From assembly GCA_902781045.1 (NCBI GenBank), contig CACZHT010000031.1, positions 1 through 64,000 on the forward strand: DNA of 64,000 bases, in the 5' to 3' direction. Shown piece after piece: positions 8,564-16,733 of this stretch. A model generated the notes under the pieces. The model did not search any database, was not told where the DNA came from, and was given only the letters and a program-made list of their open reading frames with translations. The DNA is from an uncultured Bacteroidales bacterium. Lineage in GTDB: Bacteria > Bacteroidota > Bacteroidia > Bacteroidales > Muribaculaceae. Within the stretch, counting starts at the first letter, position 1. Every line of letters starts with the position of its first letter. A program made the position numbers and the translations under genes.

Positions 8564-9217
8564 TTAACTGGCAATGATTTTCTGTGCCATGCGTCGTCCG
8601 GCATCGTAGGCTCGCTGCAAGTCCTGCTCCCAATGCTCGTCGCGATATTGCCGCTTCATCGGCTCGGGGAAGCCTGCCAGCTCATACCGGTCGTAGTTGA
8701 GCACCTGATAGGTGTTGTGTGCATCGACATGCTCCACGTTGCCCATTGCGCGCTCTAGGCAGTTCTCGATGATGGCCATGCTCTGGTAGACCATCTGTGC
8801 CTGCTGCTGGTTGGCGTTCATGGTGTAGGTGAGGATGACGGGCATCTGCTTGGGTGCCGTCAGGCTGTAGTCGTTGTAGGACAGCCAGGGGAAGATGAGG
8901 CGCTCGAGCAGTGCGCGGAGCTGGGCCGTGACCTCGCTGAAGTAGATGGGCGAGCCCAGCACCAGTCCGTCGGCCTGTGCCACCTCGTCGAGCACGGGTG
9001 TGAGTGCGTCCCGGAACTTGCAGATGTTGGATGCGCGGCCCTTGAGCTTGCAGGCCATGCACGACATGCAGCCGCGATACTGGAGGTCATAGAGGCGGAC
9101 GGTCTGGACCTCAATCTGGTCGCTGACCGATGTTGCTCCCTCAGCAATCTTCTGGAGCATGGAGGCGGTGTTGAACGTCTTGCGCGGGCCTCCGTCGATG
9201 ATGATAATTTTCTTCAT
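8564..9217 (-). CDS. Flavodoxin-like NADPH-dependent FMN reductase (iron-sulfur flavoprotein type)
   Basis: A 217-residue flavodoxin-fold protein. KKIIIIDGGPRKTFNTASML is the phosphate-binding loop for FMN, and GLVLGSPIYFSEVTAQLRA is the second FMN contact. Between them lies CMSCMACKLKG, a Cys-x2-Cys-x2-Cys cluster as in iron-sulfur flavoproteins and related reductases, with a fourth Cys at ICKF. Likely an electron carrier or quinone/metal reductase in the cytoplasm. It is flanked on both sides by triplet repeats and stands as a single gene. Similar proteins are at 22424-22939 and 28641-29177. Confidence 0.8.
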   Translation of the reverse strand: MKKIIIIDGGPRKTFNTASMLQKIAEGATSVSDQIEVQTVRLYDLQYRGCMSCMACKLKGRASNICKFRDALTPVLDEVAQADGLVLGSPIYFSEVTAQLRALLERLIFPWLSYNDYSLTAPKQMPVILTYTMNANQQQAQMVYQSMAIIENCLERAMGNVEHVDAHNTYQVLNYDRYELAGFPEPMKRQYRDEHWEQDLQRAYDAGRRMAQKIIAS

Positions 9218-9250
9218 ATTGCTATTAATCTTCGATGATATTTAACTTCC

Positions 9251-9292
9251 TAAAGTAGTTATGTAGTAGTGTAGTAAAGTAGTAAAGCCGTT
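9251..9292. repeat. Triplet (GTA/ACT) repeat copy
   Basis: AGTAGTGTAGTAAAGTAGTAAAGCCGTT-like sequence, the same family as 8390-8517 and in the orientation of its left arm. It sits directly upstream of the flavodoxin-type gene. Confidence 0.7.
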
Positions 9293-9355
9293 GCATGATG
9301 GTGGCGGTTTACGCGGCATGCCGCGGCTCGGTGCCTTTGAACCATTGCAGCAAGA

Positions 9356-9412
9356 TGTGCGTAAACCAGCGGAATCGCTCCAAAAAATACACATTCCGCT
9401 GGTTTACGCACA
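9356..9412. repeat. Perfect 20-bp inverted repeat, terminator-like
   Basis: Left arm 9356-9375 and right arm 9393-9412 are exact reverse complements (core GTAAACCAGCGGAAT) with a 17-nt loop. Six T residues follow on the plus strand. No plus-strand gene ends here, so it is either a mobile palindromic element or a terminator that has lost its gene. It abuts a truncated flavin reductase remnant. Confidence 0.75.
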
Positions 9413-9416
9413 TTTT

Positions 9417-9533
9417 TTAGTTCATAGTTAAGTGAGCTATGTGCTGCCGTGGCGCGCTGCGTTGTCGCCAAGGCTGCATGGCCCGGACTATCTCTCCGGC
9501 ATAGTCGCGGATGTCTATTTTCTTTTTGGTCAT
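9417..9533 (-). pseudogene. Flavin reductase, N-terminal stub
   Basis: An ATG at 9533 starts MTKKKIDIRDYAGEIVRAMQ, which matches the usual N-terminus of Bacteroidales flavin reductase family proteins (about 190-230 residues). After 20 residues the sequence becomes unrelated (PWRQRSAPRQH) and stops at 9417, directly beside the 20-bp palindrome. The gene body is missing, so this looks like a deletion remnant. The family call rests on a short match. Confidence 0.5.
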
Positions 9534-9545
9534 TGTAGTGATATG

Positions 9546-10253
9546 TTATTGTTTAAGAGTCCAACCATTATCTCCGTGATAAATCATCTGACGGGTCATG
9601 CCGCCATCGATGCAGATGTTTTCGCCCGTGATGAAACCAGCCTTGTCAGAGCAGAGATAGAGCACCATGTTGGCGATGTCTAACGGATTGCCTACACGAC
9701 CGGCAGGTTGCTGAATGGCATCGGGACCTTCATAGACCTTATAATTCGTGTCAATCCAACCTGGGGAAATACTGTTTACCCGCACTTTACTTGCCAGGCT
9801 GACGGCCAAGGCGTGAGTCAAGGCGGCAATGCCTCCCTTAGCAGCCGTATAGCTTTCTGTCTGCGGCTGGCTCATGCGATCGCGTGAGGATGAGATATTC
9901 ACAATTGCCGCACCCTCGGCGAAGTGTGGAGCAAAGAGCTTGGCAAGATAGAACGGAGCCGTCACACCTACACTCATGGCATACTGGAATTCCTCGTAGC
10001 TGCACTCGTCGATGCCCTTCATCAACGGCAGGGCATTGTTGATGAGATAATCCACATGACCGTATTGCCCAATCACTTCATTGGCAAATCGCTCCAGCGT
10101 CCTCTTGTCGGCAATATCGCCAACATAGTAATCGCCCGGCTGCTTGTCTATCACACACACCGTGGCTCCAGCCTTCTGGAACTCCTCTGCGATGCATCGC
10201 CCGATGCCTTGTGCACCACCTGTCACAATGACTATTTTATCTTTGAAATCCAT
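9546..10253 (-). CDS. SDR family NAD(P)-dependent oxidoreductase
   Basis: A 235-residue classical short-chain dehydrogenase. IVTGGAQGIGRCIAEE is the Rossmann TGxxxGxG loop, DYLINNALPL the NNA motif, VNISSSRD holds the catalytic Ser, and YTAAKGG the Tyr-x3-Lys pair. SISPGWIDT and GENICIDGGMT are the conserved C-terminal substrate and cofactor segments. It catalyses a carbonyl/alcohol interconversion on an unknown substrate in the cytoplasm. It precedes the flavin reductase stub in the same direction by 13 bp, so the two were once probably an operon. Confidence 0.9.
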   Translation of the reverse strand: MDFKDKIVIVTGGAQGIGRCIAEEFQKAGATVCVIDKQPGDYYVGDIADKRTLERFANEVIGQYGHVDYLINNALPLMKGIDECSYEEFQYAMSVGVTAPFYLAKLFAPHFAEGAAIVNISSSRDRMSQPQTESYTAAKGGIAALTHALAVSLASKVRVNSISPGWIDTNYKVYEGPDAIQQPAGRVGNPLDIANMVLYLCSDKAGFITGENICIDGGMTRQMIYHGDNGWTLKQ

Positions 10254-10280
10254 CGTTATTTCAATTCGCTAAATTGGAAT

Positions 10281-11099
10281 TTACTCTAAAGCATAGCCTT
10301 TCACGACAATCATAGGACCGGCAGGGATTTTTTTCATCTTCCCTTTCACATTGTTGCGGGCATAATAGCTTTTGAAGTTGACAGGGAAAGAGAGCCTACC
10401 TTTTCCCTTGATGTCGACGACACTGATTGTGACACAGTATTCCTTCTTTCCTTTCAACACGATGGACTCCTCTGGGCTGACATATATTTGTTTCCCATTG
10501 TCGGCAGGTGTGACACACTTGTAGATGGGTTTGTTTAGTACATTGACTAATTCTTTGTCTCGAACCTCGTAGCAGTTGAAACTCAACAAGCATTCCTCAT
10601 ACTCGCACCTATCGATACTGACAATGATGTCAGTCAGCAGATAGTCTTTCTTTTTCTTAAAGATTGGCCCCCACTCTAAGTCACCCTTGCTGTCGCCTTC
10701 GAAAGCGGCCTTACCCACACTTATCCATGACTTACCAGACAACGTTTGCGGCTTGTTTTTTTTGCCGTCAACTATGACTTCTGCAAGTTCGACGGACTTG
10801 TCTCGTAGCGTTACGGTCAGTTCCCGTCCATCGGCGTAAGACGCATAGGGAATCGTCTCAGTCTGATAGGAAACGTGAGTAACAGTCAGTTCATCCTTGC
10901 GCCCTGAGGGTACCGTTAACGTGAAATGTCCCTCTGCATCAGAGATAACGCCCACGCTATCTTCCTCAATGCCGATGCTGACGTACCCCACACCGGCACC
11001 TTGCTCGTTGATGACATGACCTTTGACGATGGTCTGTGCATACGATGCAATGCCAATGGATGCAAGTAGAACTATTATAATTATTATCTTCTTAATCAT
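10281..11099 (-). CDS. Secreted carboxypeptidase-regulatory-like domain protein
   Basis: A 272-residue protein with a signal peptide (MIKKIIIIIVLLASIG, SYAQ). Residues about 24-110 are a CarboxypepD_reg-like beta-sandwich (GHVINEQGAGVGYVSIGI, SDAEGHFTL, VTHVSYQTETIPY), the module at the front of TonB-dependent transporters and other Bacteroidota surface proteins. The rest (SWISVGKAAFEGDSKGDLEWG, IVSIDRCEYEE) is a second all-beta domain without a name I can give. It lacks a transporter barrel, so it is a stand-alone envelope protein. It is 27 bp from the SDR gene and may be co-transcribed. Function unknown. Confidence 0.7.
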   Translation of the reverse strand: MIKKIIIIIVLLASIGIASYAQTIVKGHVINEQGAGVGYVSIGIEEDSVGVISDAEGHFTLTVPSGRKDELTVTHVSYQTETIPYASYADGRELTVTLRDKSVELAEVIVDGKKNKPQTLSGKSWISVGKAAFEGDSKGDLEWGPIFKKKKDYLLTDIIVSIDRCEYEECLLSFNCYEVRDKELVNVLNKPIYKCVTPADNGKQIYVSPEESIVLKGKKEYCVTISVVDIKGKGRLSFPVNFKSYYARNNVKGKMKKIPAGPMIVVKGYALE

Positions 11100-11141
11100 G
11101 TCGATTTTTAGTTTAGTAGAAATCTATAATATGACTAAGTT

Positions 11142-11423
11142 TCACACCGTTGCCACTTCGTGATATACTTGAAGCACAGGAGCTTGCAATGCTTCTTCGA
11201 TAGCAACAACCGTGTCAATCGTGAAATTGTGAGTCCCACGCATCCATTTACTTATCTCTGCCTCGCTCTTGCCAAGCATGAGCGCGAGGTCTTTTTGCCG
11301 CAGGTTACGCTCTACAAGAATCTCATGAATGCGGTCAACAATCTGAAATGAAAGGCTTACGCGTTCTCTCACTTCGGGATTTACGTGACGGCGACGTTCT
11401 TCTATTATCTTACTCCGTTTCAT
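11142..11423 (-). CDS. XRE-family antitoxin (second TA module)
   Basis: A 93-residue protein whose helix-turn-helix is at residues about 42-75 (LALMLGKSEAEISKW). It overlaps the upstream toxin-like gene by 14 bp. Layout and both partners mirror the module at 2717-3432, so this is a paralogous type II toxin-antitoxin pair. An N-terminal basic region (IIEERRRH) is not shared by the first copy. Confidence 0.8.
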   Translation of the reverse strand: MKRSKIIEERRRHVNPEVRERVSLSFQIVDRIHEILVERNLRQKDLALMLGKSEAEISKWMRGTHNFTIDTVVAIEEALQAPVLQVYHEVATV

Positions 11424-11898
11424 CTCTGCTAAAGTTTAAGTTTCCGACAATTACTTTATCCACCAAAACTATTGTGCCGTCTTTAATCCTTGATGAGATA
11501 AAGCGGCTTGTATCAATCAATAGTTTGACGTATGGTGCAAGTTGTTCGCTTTCTTCCCAAGTGGGTGCATCTTTCACTCCACCGTTGCCAAAGACCAAAA
11601 TTTTATTTGACAATCGCAGGCAGTAAAGCCGCACTTTGTTGCCAATGTCAATCGGAATCACGCCCACGCCGTCGCCATAGCGGCCTTCGGGACGGAAATA
11701 GCGTTCTAGCGCACCTCGCTCGGCAATATTGTCGAGCCAAGAAATGACGACATCTATATCTTCGTCATATTCGCTTCCAACGGGGAATTTCTCAAAGAAA
11801 CGCTCTAATTCAGAGAGTTCCTCCCCCTCTAAATGTATGCTGTAGAAATTCACGTTGGAATATTCTTCAACCAAATCTATGTAATAATGCTGTTTCAC
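11410..11898 (-). CDS. Putative HigB/RelE-like toxin (second TA module)
   Basis: A 162-residue paralogue of the protein at 2965-3432. It keeps LERYFRPEG, a VRLYCLRLSNKILVFGNGGVKD core and the charged GEELSELERFFEKF stretch near the N-terminus. The conserved centre is the likely toxin fold; the two ends differ. Divergence suggests that the two modules are old duplicates or separate acquisitions and may have different partner specificity. It has a textbook Bacteroidota promoter just upstream. Confidence 0.6.
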   Translation of the reverse strand: MKQHYYIDLVEEYSNVNFYSIHLEGEELSELERFFEKFPVGSEYDEDIDVVISWLDNIAERGALERYFRPEGRYGDGVGVIPIDIGNKVRLYCLRLSNKILVFGNGGVKDAPTWEESEQLAPYVKLLIDTSRFISSRIKDGTIVLVDKVIVGNLNFSRDETE

Positions 11899-11924
11899 TT
11901 CTTAACTTTTAAGTTATCTCGCAG

Positions 11925-11956
11925 CAAAGGTAATTTAAAGAATTCAATGTACCAAA
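11925..11956 (-). promoter_or_regulatory. Promoter of the second TA module
   Basis: On the minus strand TTTG at 11953-11956 is followed after 20 bp by TACCTTTG at 11925-11932, an exact match to the TTTG-N19/21-TAnnTTTG consensus, 26 bp before the ATG. Confidence 0.75.
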
Positions 11957-11984
11957 CAAATTAACTTAAAAATTAAGTTTGGTC

Positions 11985-12124
11985 TTAAATTCCCTCATTT
12001 TCGCTTTTTGGTGACTTGTTATTCTTCAGCCGCAGGTAATCGTCCTGCGCTTGTTTCGAAGTTCGATTGACGAGCCTTTCTTCAGAGTGACCTGCGCACC
12101 GTCTATTGTCGGTGATAAAGCCAT
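11985..12124 (-). pseudogene. Prophage deletion scar joining two gene ends
   Basis: An ATG at 12124 reads MALSPTIDGAQVTLKKGSSI, which looks like a gene N-terminus, then stops after 32 codons. In another frame the same stretch gives KQAQDDYLRLKNNKSPKSEN and a stop at 11985, nearly the same C-terminus as the remnant at 682-1080. The simplest reading is an out-of-frame fusion between the start of one phage gene and the end of the tape-measure-like gene, produced by a deletion. Confidence 0.45.
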
Positions 12125-12241
12125 ATCAATACGTCTTACGGCGTGGTTTGTGGTGTATTGTTTATAGTTTATAGTTTATATACCGCTGCCGCACACGACC
12201 AAAGCGGCTGTGCCAAAATGAATTGCCAGACAATTTCACAT

Positions 12242-12367
12242 TGTAGGGACGCGGCGTGCCGCATGATTGGCGAGCAATGTATTGTTTTGATTTACAAGGA
12301 GATGTTGCGCAATCGATCAAATCAGTGGATGACAGTGACCGATCACGCGGCACGCCGCGTCCCTACA
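12242..12367. mobile_element. MITE-like element with perfect 21-bp terminal inverted repeats
   Basis: 12242-12262 and 12347-12367 are exact reverse complements (TGTAGGGACGCGG...), and the arms are themselves partly palindromic (GCGGCGTGCCGC). The 84-bp interior has no convincing gene. The size and ends are those of a miniature inverted-repeat element or a large REP/BIME unit. I could not define a target-site duplication. The rest of 11899-12601 holds only the phage scar and low-quality sequence. Confidence 0.6.
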
Positions 12368-12601
12368 GAGAGACCACATTTTACAATTTTGACACACCCG
12401 ATTGAAGCCTTAAAAACGTTACGGCCGAATTGGAAGTTACTTTTCAAACTTGACAAACATATCTCGGAAATTGAGGATGGTTTTCCTATGCTGGAGAACG
12501 GCAGCAATACCTATATTGCCATGACAATTTCGTCAGCCAGCGTGCTTTCTTGGTCAATGACGGCCTCGAGCAGCTGAATCGGCATGTTGCCTATCTCCTA
12601 T

Positions 12602-13597
12602 TTAGTTGTTCTGATTGATAAGATTCACTACCACCTTCACCATCACGTCTTTTTCTTCTGTCCGACTCTCGGCAATCATCAGTGTGAGGGCAACGAGGGT
12701 GTTGTCCGACAATCGTTTGCTGCCGTCGGCACGATAGAGAATGCCGTTGTTGTTGAGGAACCAGAGGAACAGTGTAGCAGCAATGCGTTTGTTGCCGTCG
12801 CTGAAGGAATGGTTTTTTGTAACAAGATAGAGCAACATGGCGGCTTTCTCTTCGACACTGGGATATAGTTCCTCGCCAGCAAAGGTTTGGTATATCTGGC
12901 CGATACTGCTTTTGAAGGAATCGTCTTTCTCGTTGCCAAAGAGGCTGCTGCTACCAAACTTACTGCGCAGTGCATGGATGGTCTCCATTGCATTCTCATA
13001 GGTAGCGTGGAATCTCTCTTCCTGCGTGGTGTCCTTCACCGTAATGCGTTGGTAGTCGTAGTCGTCGAGCGTGTCGAGAGCGTAGGTGTAGTCCGTCACC
13101 ACGTCGAACAGGGCATTAGTCTCGTCATTAGACAACAGCGGTTGGTTTTGGATGGTGCGTCCAAGCATACCTACCAGCTGGCGCAACTCGCCAATCTGCT
13201 CCTTGCGCATACGCTCGTTGATGGCATAGCCCTTGATGAGGTAGTCCTTCAAGACATTACGGGCCCAGATGCGAAATGCAGTGCCTCGCTTACTCTTTAC
13301 GCGGTACCCAACAGAGATAATGACATCGAGATTGTAAAGTACCAGTTCTTGCTTTTGAGTTTTCCCGTCTATGGCACCATGGCGAGTGGTATGTGCAAAT
13401 TTTGCACTTACCTGTTCTTTTTTTAATTCACCCTCCTTAAATACATTGTTTATATGTCGGGTGATTACTGTTCTGTCTTTCTGAAAAAGTTCTGCCATCT
13501 GCGCCTGAGTCAGCCACACCGTATCATTTTCCAGGCGGACATCTATCAGTGTCTGCCCGTCCTCTGTCTGATATAAAACTATCTTGTTTTCTTCCAT
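12602..13597 (-). CDS. RhuM-like N-terminus fused to a Fic/Doc domain
   Basis: A 331-residue protein. Residues 1-110 match the RhuM virulence-protein family: VWLTQAQMAELFQKDRTVITRHI is a helix-turn-helix, and YNLDVIISVGYRVKSKRGT is the RhuM signature. Residues about 230-325 form a Fic/Doc domain with the loop HSFSDGNKRIAA. The final Arg of the canonical Fic motif HxFx(D/E)GNxRxxR is Ala here, which is closer to Doc. Fic proteins transfer AMP and Doc phosphorylates EF-Tu, so activity could be either or neither. It lies 18 bp after the acetyltransferase gene on the same strand. Often found with mobile elements. Confidence 0.85.
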   Translation of the reverse strand: MEENKIVLYQTEDGQTLIDVRLENDTVWLTQAQMAELFQKDRTVITRHINNVFKEGELKKEQVSAKFAHTTRHGAIDGKTQKQELVLYNLDVIISVGYRVKSKRGTAFRIWARNVLKDYLIKGYAINERMRKEQIGELRQLVGMLGRTIQNQPLLSNDETNALFDVVTDYTYALDTLDDYDYQRITVKDTTQEERFHATYENAMETIHALRSKFGSSSLFGNEKDDSFKSSIGQIYQTFAGEELYPSVEEKAAMLLYLVTKNHSFSDGNKRIAATLFLWFLNNNGILYRADGSKRLSDNTLVALTLMIAESRTEEKDVMVKVVVNLINQNN

Positions 13598-13615
13598 AAA
13601 TTGCGACTTGTCTAT

Positions 13616-14185
13616 TTACAGGTCAATCTTTTTGATGACGCGGGCCGGGATGCCGCCAACGATGGTGTTGGGTGCCACATCTTTTGTGACGACGGCACCG
13701 GCAGCAACGACGGCTCCGTCACCGATGGTTACGCCCGCCAGCACAGTGGCATTGGCCCCGACCCATACGTTCTTGCCGATGTGGATGGGAGCGTGGGTCA
13801 TGCCTGCCCGTTTGGCTGGGTCGAGCATGTGGTTGAGCGTGGCCAGCACGACGTTGTGGCCGATGAGCGCCCCCTCATCGATGGTGATGCCGCCTTGGTC
13901 CTGGAACTTGCAACCCATGTTGATGAACACTCGCTCGCCCACGACAGTGTTCTTGCCGCAGTCGGTGTAGAACGGTGGGAACATGCCCACCGATGCGGGC
14001 ACCTCGCGCCCCCATAGCTGCTCGAGCAGCGCGTGCAGCTCGTCAGGCGTGTGATACTTGCCGTTGATTTCGGCCGTTATCTGCAGGGCCTCCTGCGACA
14101 ACTTGTGAAACATCATGTGCACAGGCGAGTTGCCCTCAATGGGCTGGCCCGTCGCCATATAATCTCTAAATTCTTGTATTGTCAT
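13616..14185 (-). CDS. Sugar O-acetyltransferase (maltose/galactoside type)
   Basis: A 189-residue hexapeptide-repeat enzyme of the LacA/Maa/NodL group. It has the N-terminal helical cap, [20 protein letters not shown], the active-site NHMLDP loop with its His, then [21 protein letters not shown] and [10 protein letters not shown] at the end. It moves an acetyl group from acetyl-CoA to a sugar or related hydroxyl. Two base pairs separate it from the carbonic anhydrase gene upstream, so they are co-transcribed. Substrate cannot be read from sequence. Confidence 0.9.
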   Translation of the reverse strand: MTIQEFRDYMATGQPIEGNSPVHMMFHKLSQEALQITAEINGKYHTPDELHALLEQLWGREVPASVGMFPPFYTDCGKNTVVGERVFINMGCKFQDQGGITIDEGALIGHNVVLATLNHMLDPAKRAGMTHAPIHIGKNVWVGANATVLAGVTIGDGAVVAAGAVVTKDVAPNTIVGGIPARVIKKIDL

Positions 14186-14187
14186 AG

Positions 14188-14742
14188 TTAGTGTATTTCC
14201 TCAAGTTGGCCGGTCGTGGAGTCGATGATGAAGCCGCGCACCACCACATCGGCGGGAACGAGGGGGTGGGTCTTGATGGTCTTGACGGTGTGCCGCACCG
14301 ACTGGGGCGTATCCTTGAACCCCTCGAGCCACTGGTCAAGGTCAATGCCGCAGCGGCGTATGGTGTCGAGTGTGTGGTCGGTGATGCCGCGCTCCAGCAT
14401 CAGGTGGTGGAAGTGGTCATAGCTCATGTGACAGGCACCGCAGTTGGAGTGTGCCACCACCATGATCTCGTCCACGCCCAGCTCATAGATGGCAACGATG
14501 AGGCTTCGCATGGCCGAGTCGAAGGGCGAGATCACCAGCCCACCGGCGTTCTTGATAATCTTGGCGTCGCCGTTCCTCAGCCCCAGGGCAGCGGGCAGCA
14601 GCTCGGTCAGTCGCGTGTCCATGCACGAGAGCACAGCCAGTCGCTTGTCGGGGTACTTGTCGGTCAGATACTTCTCATAGCCCTTTTGGGCCACGAAGGA
14701 CTTGTTGTAAGCAATAATCTGGTCAATCATCTTTATGGTCAT
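14188..14742 (-). CDS. Beta-carbonic anhydrase
   Basis: A 184-residue class-type beta-carbonic anhydrase. Cys40, His98 and Cys101 form the zinc site (SCMDTRL and HSNCGAC), and Asp42 with Arg44 is the conserved dyad. It interconverts CO2 and bicarbonate in the cytoplasm, which supports carboxylations in anaerobes. First gene of a three-gene minus-strand set (carbonic anhydrase, sugar acetyltransferase, RhuM-Fic). Length is normal for the short bacterial class. Confidence 0.93.
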   Translation of the reverse strand: MTIKMIDQIIAYNKSFVAQKGYEKYLTDKYPDKRLAVLSCMDTRLTELLPAALGLRNGDAKIIKNAGGLVISPFDSAMRSLIVAIYELGVDEIMVVAHSNCGACHMSYDHFHHLMLERGITDHTLDTIRRCGIDLDQWLEGFKDTPQSVRHTVKTIKTHPLVPADVVVRGFIIDSTTGQLEEIH

Positions 14743-14898
14743 TGTTTGTTACACTTCGATTGTCTTGTCAACCCGTGCCTGCACGCCGCCCACGGTGGGG
14801 CCTGGTCACACATCGCAGGCAGCCGGCTCACCCGAGGCAAAATTACAAAAATTCCTGCAACCTGCCACCATCAGTGTCGAAAAAACGCAAAAAAACGG

Positions 14899-14927
14899 TT
14901 GTGGGTAACAAACTTTTTGTACCTTTG
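14899..14927 (+). promoter_or_regulatory. Promoter of the acyl-CoA synthetase gene
   Basis: TTGTG at 14899-14903 and TACCTTTG at 14920-14927 fit the Bacteroidota -33/-7 pattern, with 32 bp to the ATG at 14960. Confidence 0.65.
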
Positions 14928-14959
14928 CAGTTTGTTATGCGAAATGAAACAAGAAATCA

Positions 14960-16579
14960 ATGAAGCACTATCTGAAGAAGCTGGAGGAGACTGTCGCTAA
15001 GCACTGGAGCCAGAAAGCGCTCTGCGACTATGGCGGAGAGGCGTTCACTTACGCCAACGTGGCGGTAGGCATCGAGCAGTTCCGGCTGTTCCTCGCTCAG
15101 GCGGGAATCAACAAGGGTGACAAAATTGCCATCTGCGCGCGCAACTCGGCCCGCTGGGCGATGACCTTCTGGGGCATTAACGCCAACGGCTGTGTGGTGG
15201 TGCCGCTGCTGGCCGACTTCCATCCCGACCACATCTGCACCCTGACCAACCACTCGGACAGTGTGCTGCTCTATACCGACGAGGACATCTGGGCCAGGCT
15301 GTCGCCCGACCAGATGCCGGCGCTGCGGGCAGCCATCAACGTCCGTGACGGCAGTGTGCTGTGGCACCGCGACCAGGCTGTGGCCCAGGCCTGGCAGGAC
15401 CGCGAGGCGGCGTTTGTGCACGTCCACCCCGAGGGCATGTCGCCCGACCAGGTGACCTACGCCCCCGACAACCTGGACGATGTGGCCATCATCAACTACA
15501 CGTCGGGCACCACCGGCAACCCCAAGGGCGTGATGCTGACCTACGGAGCCATGAGCGACACCGACGAGTTTGCCAACACGCACTTTCCCAACCGTCCCGG
15601 CGAGACTGTCGTGTCGATGCTGCCCATGGCCCACATGTATGGCCTGGCCATCGAGTTTATCCATCCCAATGTGGACGGTGTGACGGTCTATTATCTGGGC
15701 AAGACACCATCGCCCACCACACTGCTCAAGGCCATGCGCGAGGTCAAGCCCTACATGGTGGTGACGGTGCCGTTGGTCATGGAGAAGGTCTATGCCAGCT
15801 CAATCAAGCCGGCCCTGAACAAGCTGCGTGTGCTGCTTGCCATTCCGGGCATCAACCGGCTGATATACAACAAGGTTCGCAACAAGGTGCTGGCGGCCTT
15901 CGGCGGGCGCGTGCGCTGTTTCATCATGGGTGGCGCCGCTCTCAAGCCCGAGGTCGAGCGATGCCTGCGCCGCATGCGACTGCCCTTCACCGTGGGCTAT
16001 GGCATGACCGAGGCCTGTCCGTTGCTGGGTTGGGAGTGGTGGACCAGGTTTGCTCCCGGGTCGTGTGGCAAGGCTGTGCACGAGGTGCGCATCGACTCGC
16101 ACAACCCGCGCAGTGTGGTCGGCGAGATTCAGGCACGTGGTGCCAACATCACGTTGGGCTACTACAAGAACCCCGAGGCCACGGCAGCGGCATTCACGCC
16201 CGACGGCTGGTTCCGCACGGGCGACCTGGGCATCCTGGATAAGCAGGGCAATATCTATATCCGCGGCCGCATCAAGTCGATGATTCTCAACTCATCGGGT
16301 CAGAACATCTACCCCGAGGAGATTGAGGCCGTGGTGTCGACCTGCCCCCATGTCACTGAATGTCTGGCGGTGGACCGTGGCGGCAAGATTGTGGTTCTGG
16401 TCTATGCCGAGCAGTCCGATGACATGGATGCCGAGGCGCGCAAGCGTCTGCCCGACACCATCCGCCAGGCGGCCAACAAGTCGCTGCCGGCCTATAGCCG
16501 AATCGCCAAGGTCGAGTTGCGAGACACCCCCTTCGAGAAGACCCCCAAGATGAGCATCAAGCGCTACCTCTACCAATAG
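14960..16579 (+). CDS. AMP-forming acyl-CoA synthetase (long-chain fatty acid CoA ligase type)
   Basis: The 539-residue protein has the ANL-family motifs in order: YTSGTTGNPKGVM (A3, P-loop-like) near residue 180, GYGMTEACP (A5) near 345, GWFRTGDLG (A7) near 420 and a C-terminal catalytic Lys in KTPKMSIKRYL (A10). It activates a carboxylic acid with ATP to an acyl-adenylate and then a CoA thioester. In Bacteroidales such enzymes recycle free fatty acids for phospholipid or lipid A use. Slightly shorter than the typical 550-600. Single gene, with its own promoter and a downstream hairpin. Confidence 0.92.
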   Translation: MKHYLKKLEETVAKHWSQKALCDYGGEAFTYANVAVGIEQFRLFLAQAGINKGDKIAICARNSARWAMTFWGINANGCVVVPLLADFHPDHICTLTNHSDSVLLYTDEDIWARLSPDQMPALRAAINVRDGSVLWHRDQAVAQAWQDREAAFVHVHPEGMSPDQVTYAPDNLDDVAIINYTSGTTGNPKGVMLTYGAMSDTDEFANTHFPNRPGETVVSMLPMAHMYGLAIEFIHPNVDGVTVYYLGKTPSPTTLLKAMREVKPYMVVTVPLVMEKVYASSIKPALNKLRVLLAIPGINRLIYNKVRNKVLAAFGGRVRCFIMGGAALKPEVERCLRRMRLPFTVGYGMTEACPLLGWEWWTRFAPGSCGKAVHEVRIDSHNPRSVVGEIQARGANITLGYYKNPEATAAAFTPDGWFRTGDLGILDKQGNIYIRGRIKSMILNSSGQNIYPEEIEAVVSTCPHVTECLAVDRGGKIVVLVYAEQSDDMDAEARKRLPDTIRQAANKSLPAYSRIAKVELRDTPFEKTPKMSIKRYLYQ

Positions 16580-16604
16580 AGAGCAACAATATGCTAATAA
16601 AAAT

Positions 16605-16630
16605 GCTACATGAGTGCAACCTCGTGTAGC
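16605..16630 (+). terminator. Hairpin after the acyl-CoA synthetase gene
   Basis: GCTACATGAG pairs with CTCGTGTAGC (one wobble) around a 6-nt loop, followed by a short T-rich tail. 25 bp past the stop. Confidence 0.6.
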
Positions 16631-16733
16631 AATCTTTTAGTATTAGAGGCAGCTCTTCTCGACGTTGCCGGCAATCTCTTGCGCCCTGCATGACGCTGTG
16701 CGGCATCTGCGCTGTGCTTGGGCTCTGACGGGG

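Noticed and set aside
9259..9471. A 70-codon minus-strand frame before the SDR operon
   Set aside because: It spans the triplet repeat and the 20-bp palindrome; the real signal here is the flavin reductase stub in another frame.
12143..12577. A 144-codon plus-strand frame
   Set aside because: It crosses the MITE-like inverted repeat, and its protein has no sensible composition or family.
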